55,145 bases of DNA from Flavobacteriales bacterium (GTDB lineage Bacteria; Bacteroidota; Bacteroidia; Flavobacteriales_C; GCA-002722245), in NCBI GenBank assembly GCA_023251075.1, contig JAHEZM010000022.1:1-55145 (forward strand), written 5' to 3'. Position numbers and translations under genes: made by a program. The first letter of the stretch is position 1, and every line of letters starts with the position of its first letter. Below are positions 36,688 to 44,629 of the stretch, piece by piece. The notes beneath the pieces are model-generated. The model saw only the letters and a list, made by a program, of their open reading frames with translations, was not told where the DNA came from and did no database searches.

Positions 36688-36691
36688 AGCG

Positions 36692-36699
36692 CAAAGTTA
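36692..36699 (-). promoter_or_regulatory. Predicted -7 box of the assembly operon, four bases from the start codon
   Basis: On the minus strand TAACTTTG matches TAnnTTTG exactly and is followed by CGCT and then the ATG of the Wza-type gene at 36687. Transcription would begin at or next to the start codon, so the operon mRNA is probably leaderless. Confidence 0.5.
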
Positions 36700-36803
36700 G
36701 AAAAATATTCTAAATGAGCACTTTCGCAGCCGAAATTGGTAATTTAAACACCTGTTTTTCTGAAATATTTAATAATGAATTTCTTACATTTCACTTTCTT
36801 GGT

Positions 36804-36811
36804 TACTTTAG
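36804..36811 (+). promoter_or_regulatory. Possible -7 box of the heptose operon
   Basis: TACTTTAG matches TAnnTTTG at seven of eight positions and lies 13 bases before ATG 36825. It supports that start over the in-frame ATG at 36714. Confidence 0.35.
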
Positions 36812-36824
36812 TGAAAAAGTGTTT

Positions 36825-37847
36825 ATGATCATTAGAAGTCGTGCTCCATTAAGAATTGGCCTTGCCGGCGGGGGTACAGATGTTAGTCCTTATTCCGATT
36901 TGTATGGTGGCGCTATCCTCAATGCAACCATCAACTCGTTTGCTTACGCCAATATTATTCCCCGTGAAGATGGAAAAATAGTGCTTCATTCCAGAGATGG
37001 GAATGGTAGAATAGAGCTGAAAAGTGAGGAACATCTTGAAATCAACGGTGAGCTTGATCTTTTAAAGGGCGTTTACAATAGAATAGTTAAAGACTTTATT
37101 AAAAAGCCCTTAAGCTTTGAGTTACATACTTATGTTGATGCTCCTCCCGGATCGGGCCTAGGCTCATCATCTACCCTGGTAGTAGCCATTGTAGGAGCTT
37201 TTACCGAATGGCTTTCTTTACCTCTGGGAGAATATGATATTGCGCATTTAGCCTATGAAATTGAACGTATAGATCTTAAAATGGCAGGAGGTAAACAAGA
37301 TCAGTATGCTGCTACTTTCGGAGGGTTTAATTTCATGGAATTTTATGCAGGAGATAAAGTAATTGTAAATCCGCTACGCATAAAGGAAAGATTCACCTAT
37401 GAACTAGAAACCAATTTGGTTCTTTTTCATACCTCCACCAGCAGAAATTCCTCTACTATTATTGAACAACAAACTAAAAATATCAGTTCCAAACAAGAAA
37501 AATCATTGGAAGCAACTCATCAATTGAAGCAACAAGCAATCAATATGAAAGAGGCTCTTTTAAAAGGAGATTTATCAAGAGTAGGAGAAATTCTTGATCA
37601 CGGTTGGAAATTCAAAAAACAAATGGCAGAAGGGATCAGCAACCCTATGATCGACAATCTTTATGAAGAAATGATTAAAGCAGGGGCCACCGGTGGTAAA
37701 ATATCTGGTGCCGGTGGTGGTGGGTTTATGATGTTCTATTGCCCAAATAACAGTCATTACAACGTTAAGGCTGCACTCTCCAAATACGAAGGATCAGTAA
37801 AAGAATTTTTATTCACTATAGGCGGATTACAAACATGGAAAATCTAA
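36825..37847 (+). CDS. hddA: D-glycero-D-manno-heptose 7-phosphate kinase (GHMP family)
   Basis: A 340-aa sugar kinase that would phosphorylate the anomeric carbon of D,D-heptose 7-phosphate. It starts MIIRSRAPLRIGLAGGGTDV, the exact HddA/GHMP opening, with the ATP loop PPGSGLGSSSTLVVA near residue 105 and the C-terminal GATGGKISGAGGGGFMMFY. An in-frame ATG at 36714 would add 37 unrelated residues, so I start at 36825. It overlaps gmhA by 13 bases and together with gmhA and hddC encodes three of the four steps to GDP-D-glycero-alpha-D-manno-heptose. Confidence 0.88.
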   Translation: MIIRSRAPLRIGLAGGGTDVSPYSDLYGGAILNATINSFAYANIIPREDGKIVLHSRDGNGRIELKSEEHLEINGELDLLKGVYNRIVKDFIKKPLSFELHTYVDAPPGSGLGSSSTLVVAIVGAFTEWLSLPLGEYDIAHLAYEIERIDLKMAGGKQDQYAATFGGFNFMEFYAGDKVIVNPLRIKERFTYELETNLVLFHTSTSRNSSTIIEQQTKNISSKQEKSLEATHQLKQQAINMKEALLKGDLSRVGEILDHGWKFKKQMAEGISNPMIDNLYEEMIKAGATGGKISGAGGGGFMMFYCPNNSHYNVKAALSKYEGSVKEFLFTIGGLQTWKI

Positions 37848-38410
37848 AAAGAATCATTAAAGATTCAATTGATTTAAAAACAAAAGTTTTAAACTCTCCC
37901 CAACTTTTAGAACTCACTTTAAAAGTTGCTGATGATATTGTTAAATGCTTTAAAAATGACGGTAAAGTATTGTTTTGTGGTAATGGAGGTAGCGCTGCCG
38001 ATGCACAACATTTAGCGGCAGAATTCAGTGGGCGGTTTTATTATGATCGCCCGCCTTTATATTCAGAGGCATTGCATGTAAATACATCTTACCTTACTGC
38101 CGTAGGTAATGATTATTCTTATGATCAAATCTATGCCCGACTCATTCAAGCCAAAGGCAGAAAGGGTGATATTTTAATTGGTATGTCTACCTCCGGTAAT
38201 TCAGGAAATGTGGTGAAAGCCTTTGAACAAGCCAGAAAACAAGGAATGATTATCGTAGCAATGACAGGAGAAACAGGGGGAAAAATGAAAGATTGCTGCG
38301 ATTATTTAATCAATATCCCATCGAAAGACACTCCTCGTATTCAAGAAGCACACATGCTATTAGGTCATGCGATATGTGAAATTGTAGAAAGTAAAATGTT
38401 CCCCAAATAG
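37835..38410 (+). CDS. gmhA: Sedoheptulose 7-phosphate isomerase
   Basis: A 191-aa SIS-domain isomerase that converts sedoheptulose 7-phosphate to D-glycero-D-manno-heptose 7-phosphate, the first step of ADP- or GDP-heptose synthesis. Landmarks are FCGNGGSAADAQHLAAEFSG (residues about 47-66) and GMSTSGNSGNVVKAF near residue 113, the phosphosugar-binding serines. IQEAHMLLGHAICEIVE near the end supplies the catalytic Glu/His region. It is translationally coupled on both sides, to hddA and hddC. Confidence 0.93.
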   Translation: MENLKRIIKDSIDLKTKVLNSPQLLELTLKVADDIVKCFKNDGKVLFCGNGGSAADAQHLAAEFSGRFYYDRPPLYSEALHVNTSYLTAVGNDYSYDQIYARLIQAKGRKGDILIGMSTSGNSGNVVKAFEQARKQGMIIVAMTGETGGKMKDCCDYLINIPSKDTPRIQEAHMLLGHAICEIVESKMFPK

Positions 38411-39099
38411 TGCTGAAAGAGGCAATCATATTGGCCGGTGGATTTGGAACACGCTTAAAAGAAGTGGTTGCTGATGTACCTAAACCTATGGCTCCCATAA
38501 ATGGCAAACCTTTCCTGGAATATATTTTAGAATTTGCTATCCAACAAAAAATAGAGAAAGTTGTTCTTTCCACTGGGTACAAACATGAAGTGATTGAAGA
38601 GTATTTTGGCAATCAATTCAAAAGTATTTCCATTCGGTATGCTCATGAAACAGAGCCTTTAGGCACAGGTGGGGCTATTCAATTTGCTTTGCAAAAATGC
38701 CACGAAGACCAAGTTGCAGTATTGAACGGTGATACTTTTTTTAATATCGATCTATCACTTTTTCTCACCAAACATCTTAAAGAGAAAAGTGAATTCTCTA
38801 TTGCTTCAAAAAAAATGTTCCATTTTGATCGTTACGGAATTATTCAAACAAACAACAATAGGATTACAGCTTTCGAAGAAAAAAAGGTGGTAGAGGAAGG
38901 TTGTATCAATGCAGGAACTTATATGGTTAACCGGAAATTATTTCTTTCTTTAAATCTGCCGCAAAAATTCTCTATGGAAAAAGATTACATGGAAAAATAC
39001 TTCGCATCAAAACACTTTTACGCCTTTGAATTTGATGGCTACTTTATAGATATTGGAATTCCTGAGGATTATAACAAAGCACAAAAAGATTTTAAATAA
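38410..39099 (+). CDS. hddC: D-glycero-D-manno-heptose 1-phosphate guanylyltransferase (sugar nucleotidyltransferase)
   Basis: A 229-aa nucleotidyltransferase with the activating loop ILAGGFGTRLKEVVADVPKP at residues 7-26 and the metal-binding VLNGDTFFNID near residue 105. The GTG start shares a base with the gmhA stop (TAGTG), showing tight coupling. By context it transfers GMP to heptose 1-phosphate; other hexose 1-phosphates are possible. The phosphatase GmhB that should act between HddA and HddC is not in the window. Confidence 0.86.
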   Translation: MLKEAIILAGGFGTRLKEVVADVPKPMAPINGKPFLEYILEFAIQQKIEKVVLSTGYKHEVIEEYFGNQFKSISIRYAHETEPLGTGGAIQFALQKCHEDQVAVLNGDTFFNIDLSLFLTKHLKEKSEFSIASKKMFHFDRYGIIQTNNNRITAFEEKKVVEEGCINAGTYMVNRKLFLSLNLPQKFSMEKDYMEKYFASKHFYAFEFDGYFIDIGIPEDYNKAQKDFK

Positions 39100-39142
39100 C
39101 GTGAGTTCGACGCAAAAATAAAAGTAATATCAACAATTTTCG

Positions 39143-39251
39143 TAGGACGATAGTTCCTTCGTGCCTCAGGATGACAACCACTCTCAAAACTCACCTCACT
39201 CTGTACTTGGGTGTAATTGTCATCCTGAGGCACGAAGGAACTATCGTCCTA
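39143..39251. repeat. Perfect 35-bp inverted repeat, interspersed palindromic element
   Basis: The left arm 39143-39177 and right arm 39217-39251 are exact reverse complements over 35 bases, separated by 39 bases. The arms contain GTCATCCTGAGGCACGAAGG, a core I associate with repeats scattered in many Bacteroidota genomes. A second, outer pair GAGTTCGA (39103-39110) and TCGAACTC (39281-39288) brackets it, so the mobile unit may span 39103-39288. It fills the 203-base gap between the convergent hddC and polyprenyl synthase genes and may also end transcription on both sides. Confidence 0.8.
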
Positions 39252-39302
39252 AACTTAAAATACGACTCGGAATTCTTATATCGAACTCGCATTAAATAGA
39301 AA

Positions 39303-40280
39303 CTATTTGTTTCTTTCAGTACTGAAAATCACTAAATCGATAAACGATTTCTTGGAAGGAGAATCAGGAAAAGTATTTAATATATCAATAGCTTCCTGGC
39401 GGTATTCCATCATTTTTATACGTGCATATTCTAAACCTCCTCTATCCTTAACCATCTGTATTAGCTGCTTCACACGTTTTGAATCTTCATTGTGATTTTT
39501 CACCGTGTTGATAATCCATCTTTTTTCTGAACGATCTGCTTTAGATAAAAGATGAATTAAGGGTAAAGTCATTTTTCTTTCTCTAATATCAATTCCCACT
39601 GGTTTACCTAAAATACTTAGCTGTGCTTCATAATCGAAAAGATCATCTTTTATTTGAAAAGCAATGCCCACTTTCTCCCCTAAAAGTTTCATTTTTTGGA
39701 TAACAGACTGATCAACCCCTGCGGAAGCTGCTCCGGTAGCACAACAAGAGGCAATTAGAGTAGCTGTTTTTTGTCGGATAATCTCAAAATAAACTTCTTC
39801 ATCAATATCTAACCTTCTGGCTTTTTCAATTTGCAGAAGCTCACCTTCACTCATTTCTTTGGTGGCTGCCGACAAAATTTTAAGGAAATCAAAATCGTCA
39901 TTATCTGCTGATAATTGCAGGCTTTTCGACAAGAGATAATCACCCACCAAAACAGCAATTTTATTTTTCCATAAAGCATTAATTGAAAAAAAACTTCTTC
40001 GCACATTGGCATCATCCACCACATCATCATGCACCAAAGTAGCCGTATGTATCATTTCTACCAGCGCAGCGGCACGATAAGTTCTATCGTTAATTCCACC
40101 ACATAAATTGGCCGATAAAAACACAAACATTGGCCTTACATGTTTTCCTTTTTGTTTAACAATGAAATAAGTGATTTTATCCAACAAAGGAGTGCTACTC
40201 TTCATCGACTGTCGGAAGGTTTTTTCAAACTCTTCCATTTCCTTAACAATAGGAGCTTGTATGGATTGAATAGAAATCAT
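39303..40280 (-). CDS. Polyprenyl diphosphate synthase (trans-isoprenyl)
   Basis: A 325-aa all-helical prenyltransferase that extends an allylic diphosphate with isopentenyl diphosphate, making the side chain for menaquinone or another long-chain isoprenoid. The two aspartate-rich motifs are VHDDVVDDA (near residue 88) and FQIKDDLFDYEA (near residue 210), and GKHVRPMFVFLSANLCGG (near residue 50) is the usual substrate-binding opening. Chain length cannot be read reliably. Its ATG lies at the edge of a hairpin (40279-40313), which may affect its translation. Confidence 0.9.
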   Translation of the reverse strand: MISIQSIQAPIVKEMEEFEKTFRQSMKSSTPLLDKITYFIVKQKGKHVRPMFVFLSANLCGGINDRTYRAAALVEMIHTATLVHDDVVDDANVRRSFFSINALWKNKIAVLVGDYLLSKSLQLSADNDDFDFLKILSAATKEMSEGELLQIEKARRLDIDEEVYFEIIRQKTATLIASCCATGAASAGVDQSVIQKMKLLGEKVGIAFQIKDDLFDYEAQLSILGKPVGIDIRERKMTLPLIHLLSKADRSEKRWIINTVKNHNEDSKRVKQLIQMVKDRGGLEYARIKMMEYRQEAIDILNTFPDSPSKKSFIDLVIFSTERNK

Positions 40281-40313
40281 TCAGCCGTGAAATTACATTT
40301 TTCACGGCTGAAT
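40279..40313 (-). promoter_or_regulatory. 14-bp hairpin reaching the polyprenyl synthase start codon
   Basis: ATTCAGCCGTGAAA (40279-40292) and TTTCACGGCTGAAT (40300-40313) form a perfect 14-bp stem with a 7-base loop. On the minus strand it follows the stop of the secreted protein gene, and two bases of the downstream ATG (40278-40280) lie in the stem. It may terminate the upstream gene or mask the start codon of the next one. No long U-run follows it. Confidence 0.5.
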
Positions 40314-40330
40314 CAAGTATTTTTTGAAGT

Positions 40331-41380
40331 CTATTTTTTGATGATCAGCGGAACTGATAAAAGTTCTCCGTTCGGACAAATTAACTGAATAAAATATTGG
40401 GCGGCAGGATAAGGTTCCATAGAAAAAGTAAATTGATTTTCTCCCTTCATTGCCGGTAATTGAGCAGTATATATCTCTGATCCATCACCTCCCAAAAGAA
40501 CTACTTTATAATTCCCTCCATTTACGGAGTTAAAATAAAGCATCACTTTTTCAGCAGCCGGATTGGGAAATACCTGCAGCAATAAATCGGCTTCGTTTTC
40601 AGTATTAATAGCTATAACCGTTGACTGTTGCATTTTACCATCAACATCAAATTCCTGAAGTTGATAATAATTCAACCCCCTCACAGGGGAATAATCCAGA
40701 TAACTATATTTCAATAGTGATAAACTATTTCCTGCAGCAGGCTTTGTGCCTATAGTTACAAAATCAGAACCATTGGAAGAACGTAAAATACTATAATAAT
40801 CACTATTAAATTCAGATTCGGTAGTCCAAATTAACTCCACTTTATCTTCTGCTTTTTTTGCCTTAAAATCAACTAACTCTACCGGAAGAGTAATTCCTGT
40901 ATGAGAACCGTTTTCTGTATATCCACCATCAGCATCAATTGAACCGCTTCCTGTTAAAGCTATAGAATTAACCATCGACCCAGTAGCATGAATATGGCCA
41001 TTAACTGTAATCGCATTGGCCAATACATCTGTAACTGAGCCATTAATATACAATTCTGCATGAGCAGCAATAGTCCATGTTCCTCCATTAATCGCCATAG
41101 ATCCATTAATCGACCATTTCCCTCCGCTATTAATAACAATCGTTGGTGTTCCTGTTACGCTAAAGTTGCTGGAGTTCGAAGCATTTCCGTGATTAACCTC
41201 TACGTAGTCTCCCGTTTCCAGCCAACCATTATCACTAGCGGGACTACAGCTACAATCAGCACCACCATTGGTATTCGACCAGGTTCCATCGGAACGGGAA
41301 TAATAGTTTATTGCATTTACACCTGAAGAAAATACAATAGCAATTATGAACAAATAAAACCGTAGCAACCCCAAATTCAT
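40331..41380 (-). CDS. Secreted protein with type IX secretion C-terminal sorting domain
   Basis: A 349-aa exported protein with signal peptide LGLLRFYLFIIAIVFSSGVN. Residues about 25-165 are rich in Gly, Ser, Asn and Thr in short repeats (WSINGSMAINGGTWTIAAHA), suggesting a right-handed beta-helix. Next comes LPVELVDFKAKKAEDKVELI, a common link in Bacteroidota secreted proteins, then a fibronectin-like segment, and finally LQVFPNPAAEKVML with a C-terminal YFIQLI...PLIIKK, the type A T9SS sorting domain. It should be secreted across the outer membrane and anchored or released. Its target is unknown. Confidence 0.85.
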   Translation of the reverse strand: MNLGLLRFYLFIIAIVFSSGVNAINYYSRSDGTWSNTNGGADCSCSPASDNGWLETGDYVEVNHGNASNSSNFSVTGTPTIVINSGGKWSINGSMAINGGTWTIAAHAELYINGSVTDVLANAITVNGHIHATGSMVNSIALTGSGSIDADGGYTENGSHTGITLPVELVDFKAKKAEDKVELIWTTESEFNSDYYSILRSSNGSDFVTIGTKPAAGNSLSLLKYSYLDYSPVRGLNYYQLQEFDVDGKMQQSTVIAINTENEADLLLQVFPNPAAEKVMLYFNSVNGGNYKVVLLGGDGSEIYTAQLPAMKGENQFTFSMEPYPAAQYFIQLICPNGELLSVPLIIKK

Positions 41381-41404
41381 ATAGATTAGTGATGTATATT
41401 AAAC

Positions 41405-41437
41405 CAAATATAATTCAGTAATTACGGGAAAGTCAAA
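41405..41437 (-). promoter_or_regulatory. Predicted promoter of the T9SS-secreted protein
   Basis: On the minus strand TATATTTG (41412-41405) matches TAnnTTTG exactly, and TTTG (41437-41434) lies 21 bases upstream. The predicted leader before ATG 41380 is about 19 bases. Confidence 0.5.
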
Positions 41438-41462
41438 TCAAAATTCAGTGATTTTGAACAAG

Positions 41463-42500
41463 TTAATGTTTATTAGCCAACTGTCCACAGGCTGCATCTA
41501 TGTCTCTTCCCCTACTCCTACGTATGTTTACCACTAAGTTCTTGGCTTCCAAGTAAGCAGCAAACTTTTTCAATCTTTCTGGAGTAGTTTGCTGAAATTC
41601 ACCATCTTCAATGGGATTGTATTCAATGATATTGATTTTACAGGGAACATTCTTCGCAAAACGAGCCAGATTAGCGGCATCTTCAATGCCATCATTGAAA
41701 TCTTTAAAAACAATAAACTCAAAAGTAGGACGAGTACCTGTTTTATCGTGAAAATATTTTAATGCCTCCGCCAAAGATTCTAATGAATTTTGCTCATTAA
41801 TAGGCATAATTTTATTTCTCTTTTCATCATCAGCAGCGTGCAGAGATAACGCTAAATTGAATTTCACCTCATCGTCACCCAACTTTTGAATCATCTTTGC
41901 TACACCGGCTGTTGATACTGTAATTCTTTGTGGTGACATCCCTAAACCATCGGGAGAAGTAATTCTTTCAATAGAAGTTAAAGTGTTTTTGTAATTCAAC
42001 AAAGGCTCTCCCATCCCCATATATACAATGTTGGTAAGAGGAGTATTGTATTTTTCCATGGCCTGATTTTTAATCAAAACCACTTGATCATAGATTTCAT
42101 CAAATTCAATATTTCTTTCTCTTTTCAATCTACCCGTAGCACAAAATTTACAGGTTAAACTGCAACCTACCTGAGAAGAAATACAAGCGGTCATTCTGGT
42201 ATCAGTAGGAATTAAAACGCCTTCTACTATAAACCCATCATGTAATTTAAAGGCATTTTTAATGGTGCGATCACTACTGATTTGCGATTTGTGAATTTGC
42301 ACAGCGGGAATAAAAAACTTTTCTTTTAATTGATCACGAAGAGGAATCGACAAGCTGGTCATCTGGTCGAAAGAAGTAGCCGATTTTTTCCAAAGCCATT
42401 CATATACCTGCTTAGCTCTAAAGGCCTTTTCACCGAAAGAAATAAAAGCTTCTTTCAATTCGTCGGGCGACAATAATCTTATATTTTGCTGAGCATTCAC
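41463..42500 (-). CDS. rlmN: 23S rRNA/tRNA adenine-C2 methyltransferase RlmN
   Basis: A 345-aa radical SAM enzyme that methylates A2503 of 23S rRNA and A37 of some tRNAs. The 4Fe-4S cluster motif is CSLTCKFC (CX3CX2C, near residue 112), YMGMGEPLLNY follows near residue 162, and the C-terminal RRSRGRDIDAACGQLA contains the methyl-carrying Cys. The N-terminal GEKAFRAKQVYEWLW is diagnostic. It starts with GTG, four bases after a predicted -7 box, and is divergent from dnaG across 77 bases. Confidence 0.95.
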   Translation of the reverse strand: MNAQQNIRLLSPDELKEAFISFGEKAFRAKQVYEWLWKKSATSFDQMTSLSIPLRDQLKEKFFIPAVQIHKSQISSDRTIKNAFKLHDGFIVEGVLIPTDTRMTACISSQVGCSLTCKFCATGRLKRERNIEFDEIYDQVVLIKNQAMEKYNTPLTNIVYMGMGEPLLNYKNTLTSIERITSPDGLGMSPQRITVSTAGVAKMIQKLGDDEVKFNLALSLHAADDEKRNKIMPINEQNSLESLAEALKYFHDKTGTRPTFEFIVFKDFNDGIEDAANLARFAKNVPCKINIIEYNPIEDGEFQQTTPERLKKFAAYLEAKNLVVNIRRSRGRDIDAACGQLANKH

Positions 42501-42504
42501 TGCA

Positions 42505-42512
42505 CAAAGGTA
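42505..42512 (-). promoter_or_regulatory. Predicted -7 box of rlmN, four bases from the start codon
   Basis: TACCTTTG on the minus strand matches TAnnTTTG exactly and is followed by TGCA and then the GTG start at 42500. The transcript would be leaderless. No clear -33 element at the usual spacing. Confidence 0.45.
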
Positions 42513-42540
42513 GTGGTTAATAACAAAAGAAGCAGAATCT

Positions 42541-42573
42541 TTTGCACTTTAAGCGCTAAACTTTATACTTTAG
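42541..42573 (+). promoter_or_regulatory. Predicted promoter of dnaG, four bases from the start codon
   Basis: TTTG (42541-42544) lies 21 bases before TACTTTAG (42566-42573), a seven-of-eight match to TAnnTTTG. ACGG separates the box from the GTG start at 42578, so the mRNA would be leaderless. Confidence 0.45.
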
Positions 42574-42577
42574 ACGG

Positions 42578-44530
42578 GTGATTCCAAAGGAAACCATCGA
42601 TAAAATATTTGAAGAATCCCGCATCGAGGAGGTGATTGGGGAGTTTGTGCATTTAAAAAAATCGGGAAGTAATTTCAAAGGCTTGAGTCCTTTTGTGAAT
42701 GAAAAAACACCTTCATTTTATGTTTCCCCCGCTAAACAAATCTTCAAATGTTTCAGCTCAGGTAAAGGCGGCAGCGCGGTTACCTTTCTTATGGAACACG
42801 AGCACTACACTTATCCGGAAGCGCTTCGTTTTTTAGCTAAAAAATACAATGTTGAAATTGTTGAAGAAGAGCAAAGTGCCGAACAAATTCAAGCTGAAAA
42901 TGAACGTGAAACTTTATACTTGATTCACCAATTTGCAAGCAACATTTACAAAGAAAATATTTTCGACACACAAGAAGGAAAAGCCATTGGAATGAGCTAT
43001 TTCAAAGAGAGAGGTTTTACTTTAGAAACCATCAAAAAATTTGATTTGGGTTATTCTTTGGAAGATAAAAATCAATTGGCCAATAAAGCTCTTGCTAAAG
43101 GATACCATAAAGATTTACTGATTAAATCGGGAATTATATACGAAAAAGGTGAATACCTTATCGATCGTTTTGCCGCAAGAGTGATGTTTCCCATTCACAA
43201 TCTTTCGGGAAGGGTAATAGGATTTGGAGGAAGAACCTTAAAGAAAGATAAAACGGTTGCCAAATATGTTAACAGTCCGGAAACCGATATTTACCATAAA
43301 AGCAAAGTATTATACGGTATTTCACAAGCCAAAAAAACCATCATTAAAAACGACCGTTGCTTTTTAGTGGAAGGATATACCGATGTAATTTCTATGCATC
43401 AGGCGGGAATTGAAAATGTTGTTGCCTCTTCAGGAACTTCCTTAACTACCGAACAAATTCGATTGATAAAACGCTTCACGGAAAATGTCACCGTACTTTT
43501 TGATGGTGATGCTGCCGGTATTCGCGCTGCTTTCCGAGGCATTGATATGATTTTGGAAGAGGGGATGAATGTAAAAGTAATTCTCTTTCCCGATGGCGAA
43601 GATCCTGATTCCTTTTCTCAAAAAAATTCACCGGAAAAATTACAAGAGTTTTTAAATAACGCCACAGATTTTATTCATTTCAAGTGTAAAATCTTGTTAG
43701 AAGAAGCAGGTGGAGATCCTATCAAAAAAGCTGAATTAATTAGAGATATAGTTACTTCTGTAGCTAAAATTCCCGACCCGATTAAACGCACCGTTTTTAC
43801 GCAAGAAACCAGTCGTTTAATGGATATTAGTGAGCAAACATTGCTCAACGAGTTGAATAAAATCAGAGCAAAAGATTTAAAAGAAAGCAATAAAAAACCA
43901 CGTGGAGAGGGGAATTTTGACCCTACTCCTGTTGATACTCCTGAAGAATTAACTACTTTTTTTGAGAACAATGCACAGGAAGCTAGTGAAATTGAAAACA
44001 AAGAAGATTTATTTTTAATTGAACAGGAAAATGAACTGATCAGAATACTTCTTCAATACGGCCATCAGGAAATTAATGCTGAAGATGAAAACGGAGAAGA
44101 AATAAAAATTTGCATCGCAGAATTTATCATTCAAAGCTTAGAAGAAGATAATCTTACTTTCGAAAACCCTATTTATCAGGCAATTTTCAATGAATACAAA
44201 AATGAATTGAGCAACAATAATGTGCCCAATGAAAAATATTTTTTGAATTCTCCCGATCCAGAAATTAATACTGCTATCATTAATTTGATGGATTTCAAAT
44301 ACGAATTGAACAATTGGGAAAAACATCACATTTTGGTAAAGAAAGAAGATGAGTTACTCAACAAAGCTGCTGAAACAGCTGTGAATCGTATTAAGTTGGC
44401 AACCGTGCAGCGGCAAATCAACAAGCTCTCTCTACAAACCAAAGAAAATCCCAACGACAATGATATTATTCTACTGATGAAATATCTGGAAGTTAAAAAA
44501 CAACTCTCTGCAATTTTGGGTCGACATTAA
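42578..44530 (+). CDS. dnaG: DNA primase DnaG with degenerate zinc-binding site
   Basis: A 650-aa primase that makes RNA primers at the replication fork. The start MIPKETIDKIFEESRIEEVI is typical. In the N-terminal zinc domain the usual CPFHNEKTPSF reads SPFVNEKTPSF and the usual CFxCG reads CFSSG, so of the four ligands (Cys, His, Cys, Cys) only Cys58 remains (Ser37, Val40, Ser61). The catalytic core is intact: FGGRTLKKDK, LVEGYTDVISMHQ (TOPRIM Glu) and LFDGDAAGIRAA. The C-terminal third is acidic and probably contacts the helicase. I recall similar zinc loss in other Bacteroidota primases, so this may be a lineage trait. Confidence 0.95.
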   Translation: MIPKETIDKIFEESRIEEVIGEFVHLKKSGSNFKGLSPFVNEKTPSFYVSPAKQIFKCFSSGKGGSAVTFLMEHEHYTYPEALRFLAKKYNVEIVEEEQSAEQIQAENERETLYLIHQFASNIYKENIFDTQEGKAIGMSYFKERGFTLETIKKFDLGYSLEDKNQLANKALAKGYHKDLLIKSGIIYEKGEYLIDRFAARVMFPIHNLSGRVIGFGGRTLKKDKTVAKYVNSPETDIYHKSKVLYGISQAKKTIIKNDRCFLVEGYTDVISMHQAGIENVVASSGTSLTTEQIRLIKRFTENVTVLFDGDAAGIRAAFRGIDMILEEGMNVKVILFPDGEDPDSFSQKNSPEKLQEFLNNATDFIHFKCKILLEEAGGDPIKKAELIRDIVTSVAKIPDPIKRTVFTQETSRLMDISEQTLLNELNKIRAKDLKESNKKPRGEGNFDPTPVDTPEELTTFFENNAQEASEIENKEDLFLIEQENELIRILLQYGHQEINAEDENGEEIKICIAEFIIQSLEEDNLTFENPIYQAIFNEYKNELSNNNVPNEKYFLNSPDPEINTAIINLMDFKYELNNWEKHHILVKKEDELLNKAAETAVNRIKLATVQRQINKLSLQTKENPNDNDIILLMKYLEVKKQLSAILGRH

Positions 44531-44531
44531 A

Positions 44532-44550
44532 ATTTGCATTTTCTGCAAAT
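44532..44550 (+). terminator. Short hairpin after dnaG
   Basis: ATTTGCA and TGCAAAT form a 7-bp AT-rich stem with a 5-base loop, immediately after the dnaG stop codon and followed by GTATTTTCAC. It is a weak terminator candidate. Confidence 0.3.
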
Positions 44551-44600
44551 GTATTTTCACAACAAGTATAATCTAATATAAAAAAGCACTGTTTCAATTT

Positions 44601-44608
44601 CATCTTTG
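44601..44608 (+). promoter_or_regulatory. Possible -7 box of the pseudo-aminotransferase gene
   Basis: CATCTTTG matches TAnnTTTG at seven of eight positions and ends 21 bases before ATG 44630. It overlaps the alternative TTG start at 44606, supporting ATG 44630. Confidence 0.35.
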
Positions 44609-44629
44609 GCCTCGTTAAATACGATCAAA

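Noticed and set aside
36714-36824. Upstream ATG for hddA
   Set aside because: The extension matches nothing in the GHMP family and lies across the promoter region between divergent operons; ATG 36825 starts at the family's usual first residues.
38310-38612. Minus-strand open frame of about 100 codons over gmhA/hddC
   Set aside because: It lies fully antisense to two well-supported coupled genes and has no recognisable motif; judged a shadow frame.
39143-39251. CRISPR-like repeat
   Set aside because: There are only two arms, in inverted orientation, with no repeated spacer pattern.
43675-44001. Minus-strand open frame of 108 codons inside dnaG
   Set aside because: Antisense to the primase; Ser/Leu-rich composition is typical of shadow frames.
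44606-44629. TTG start for the pseudo-aminotransferase gene
   Set aside because: It lies within the predicted -7 box.
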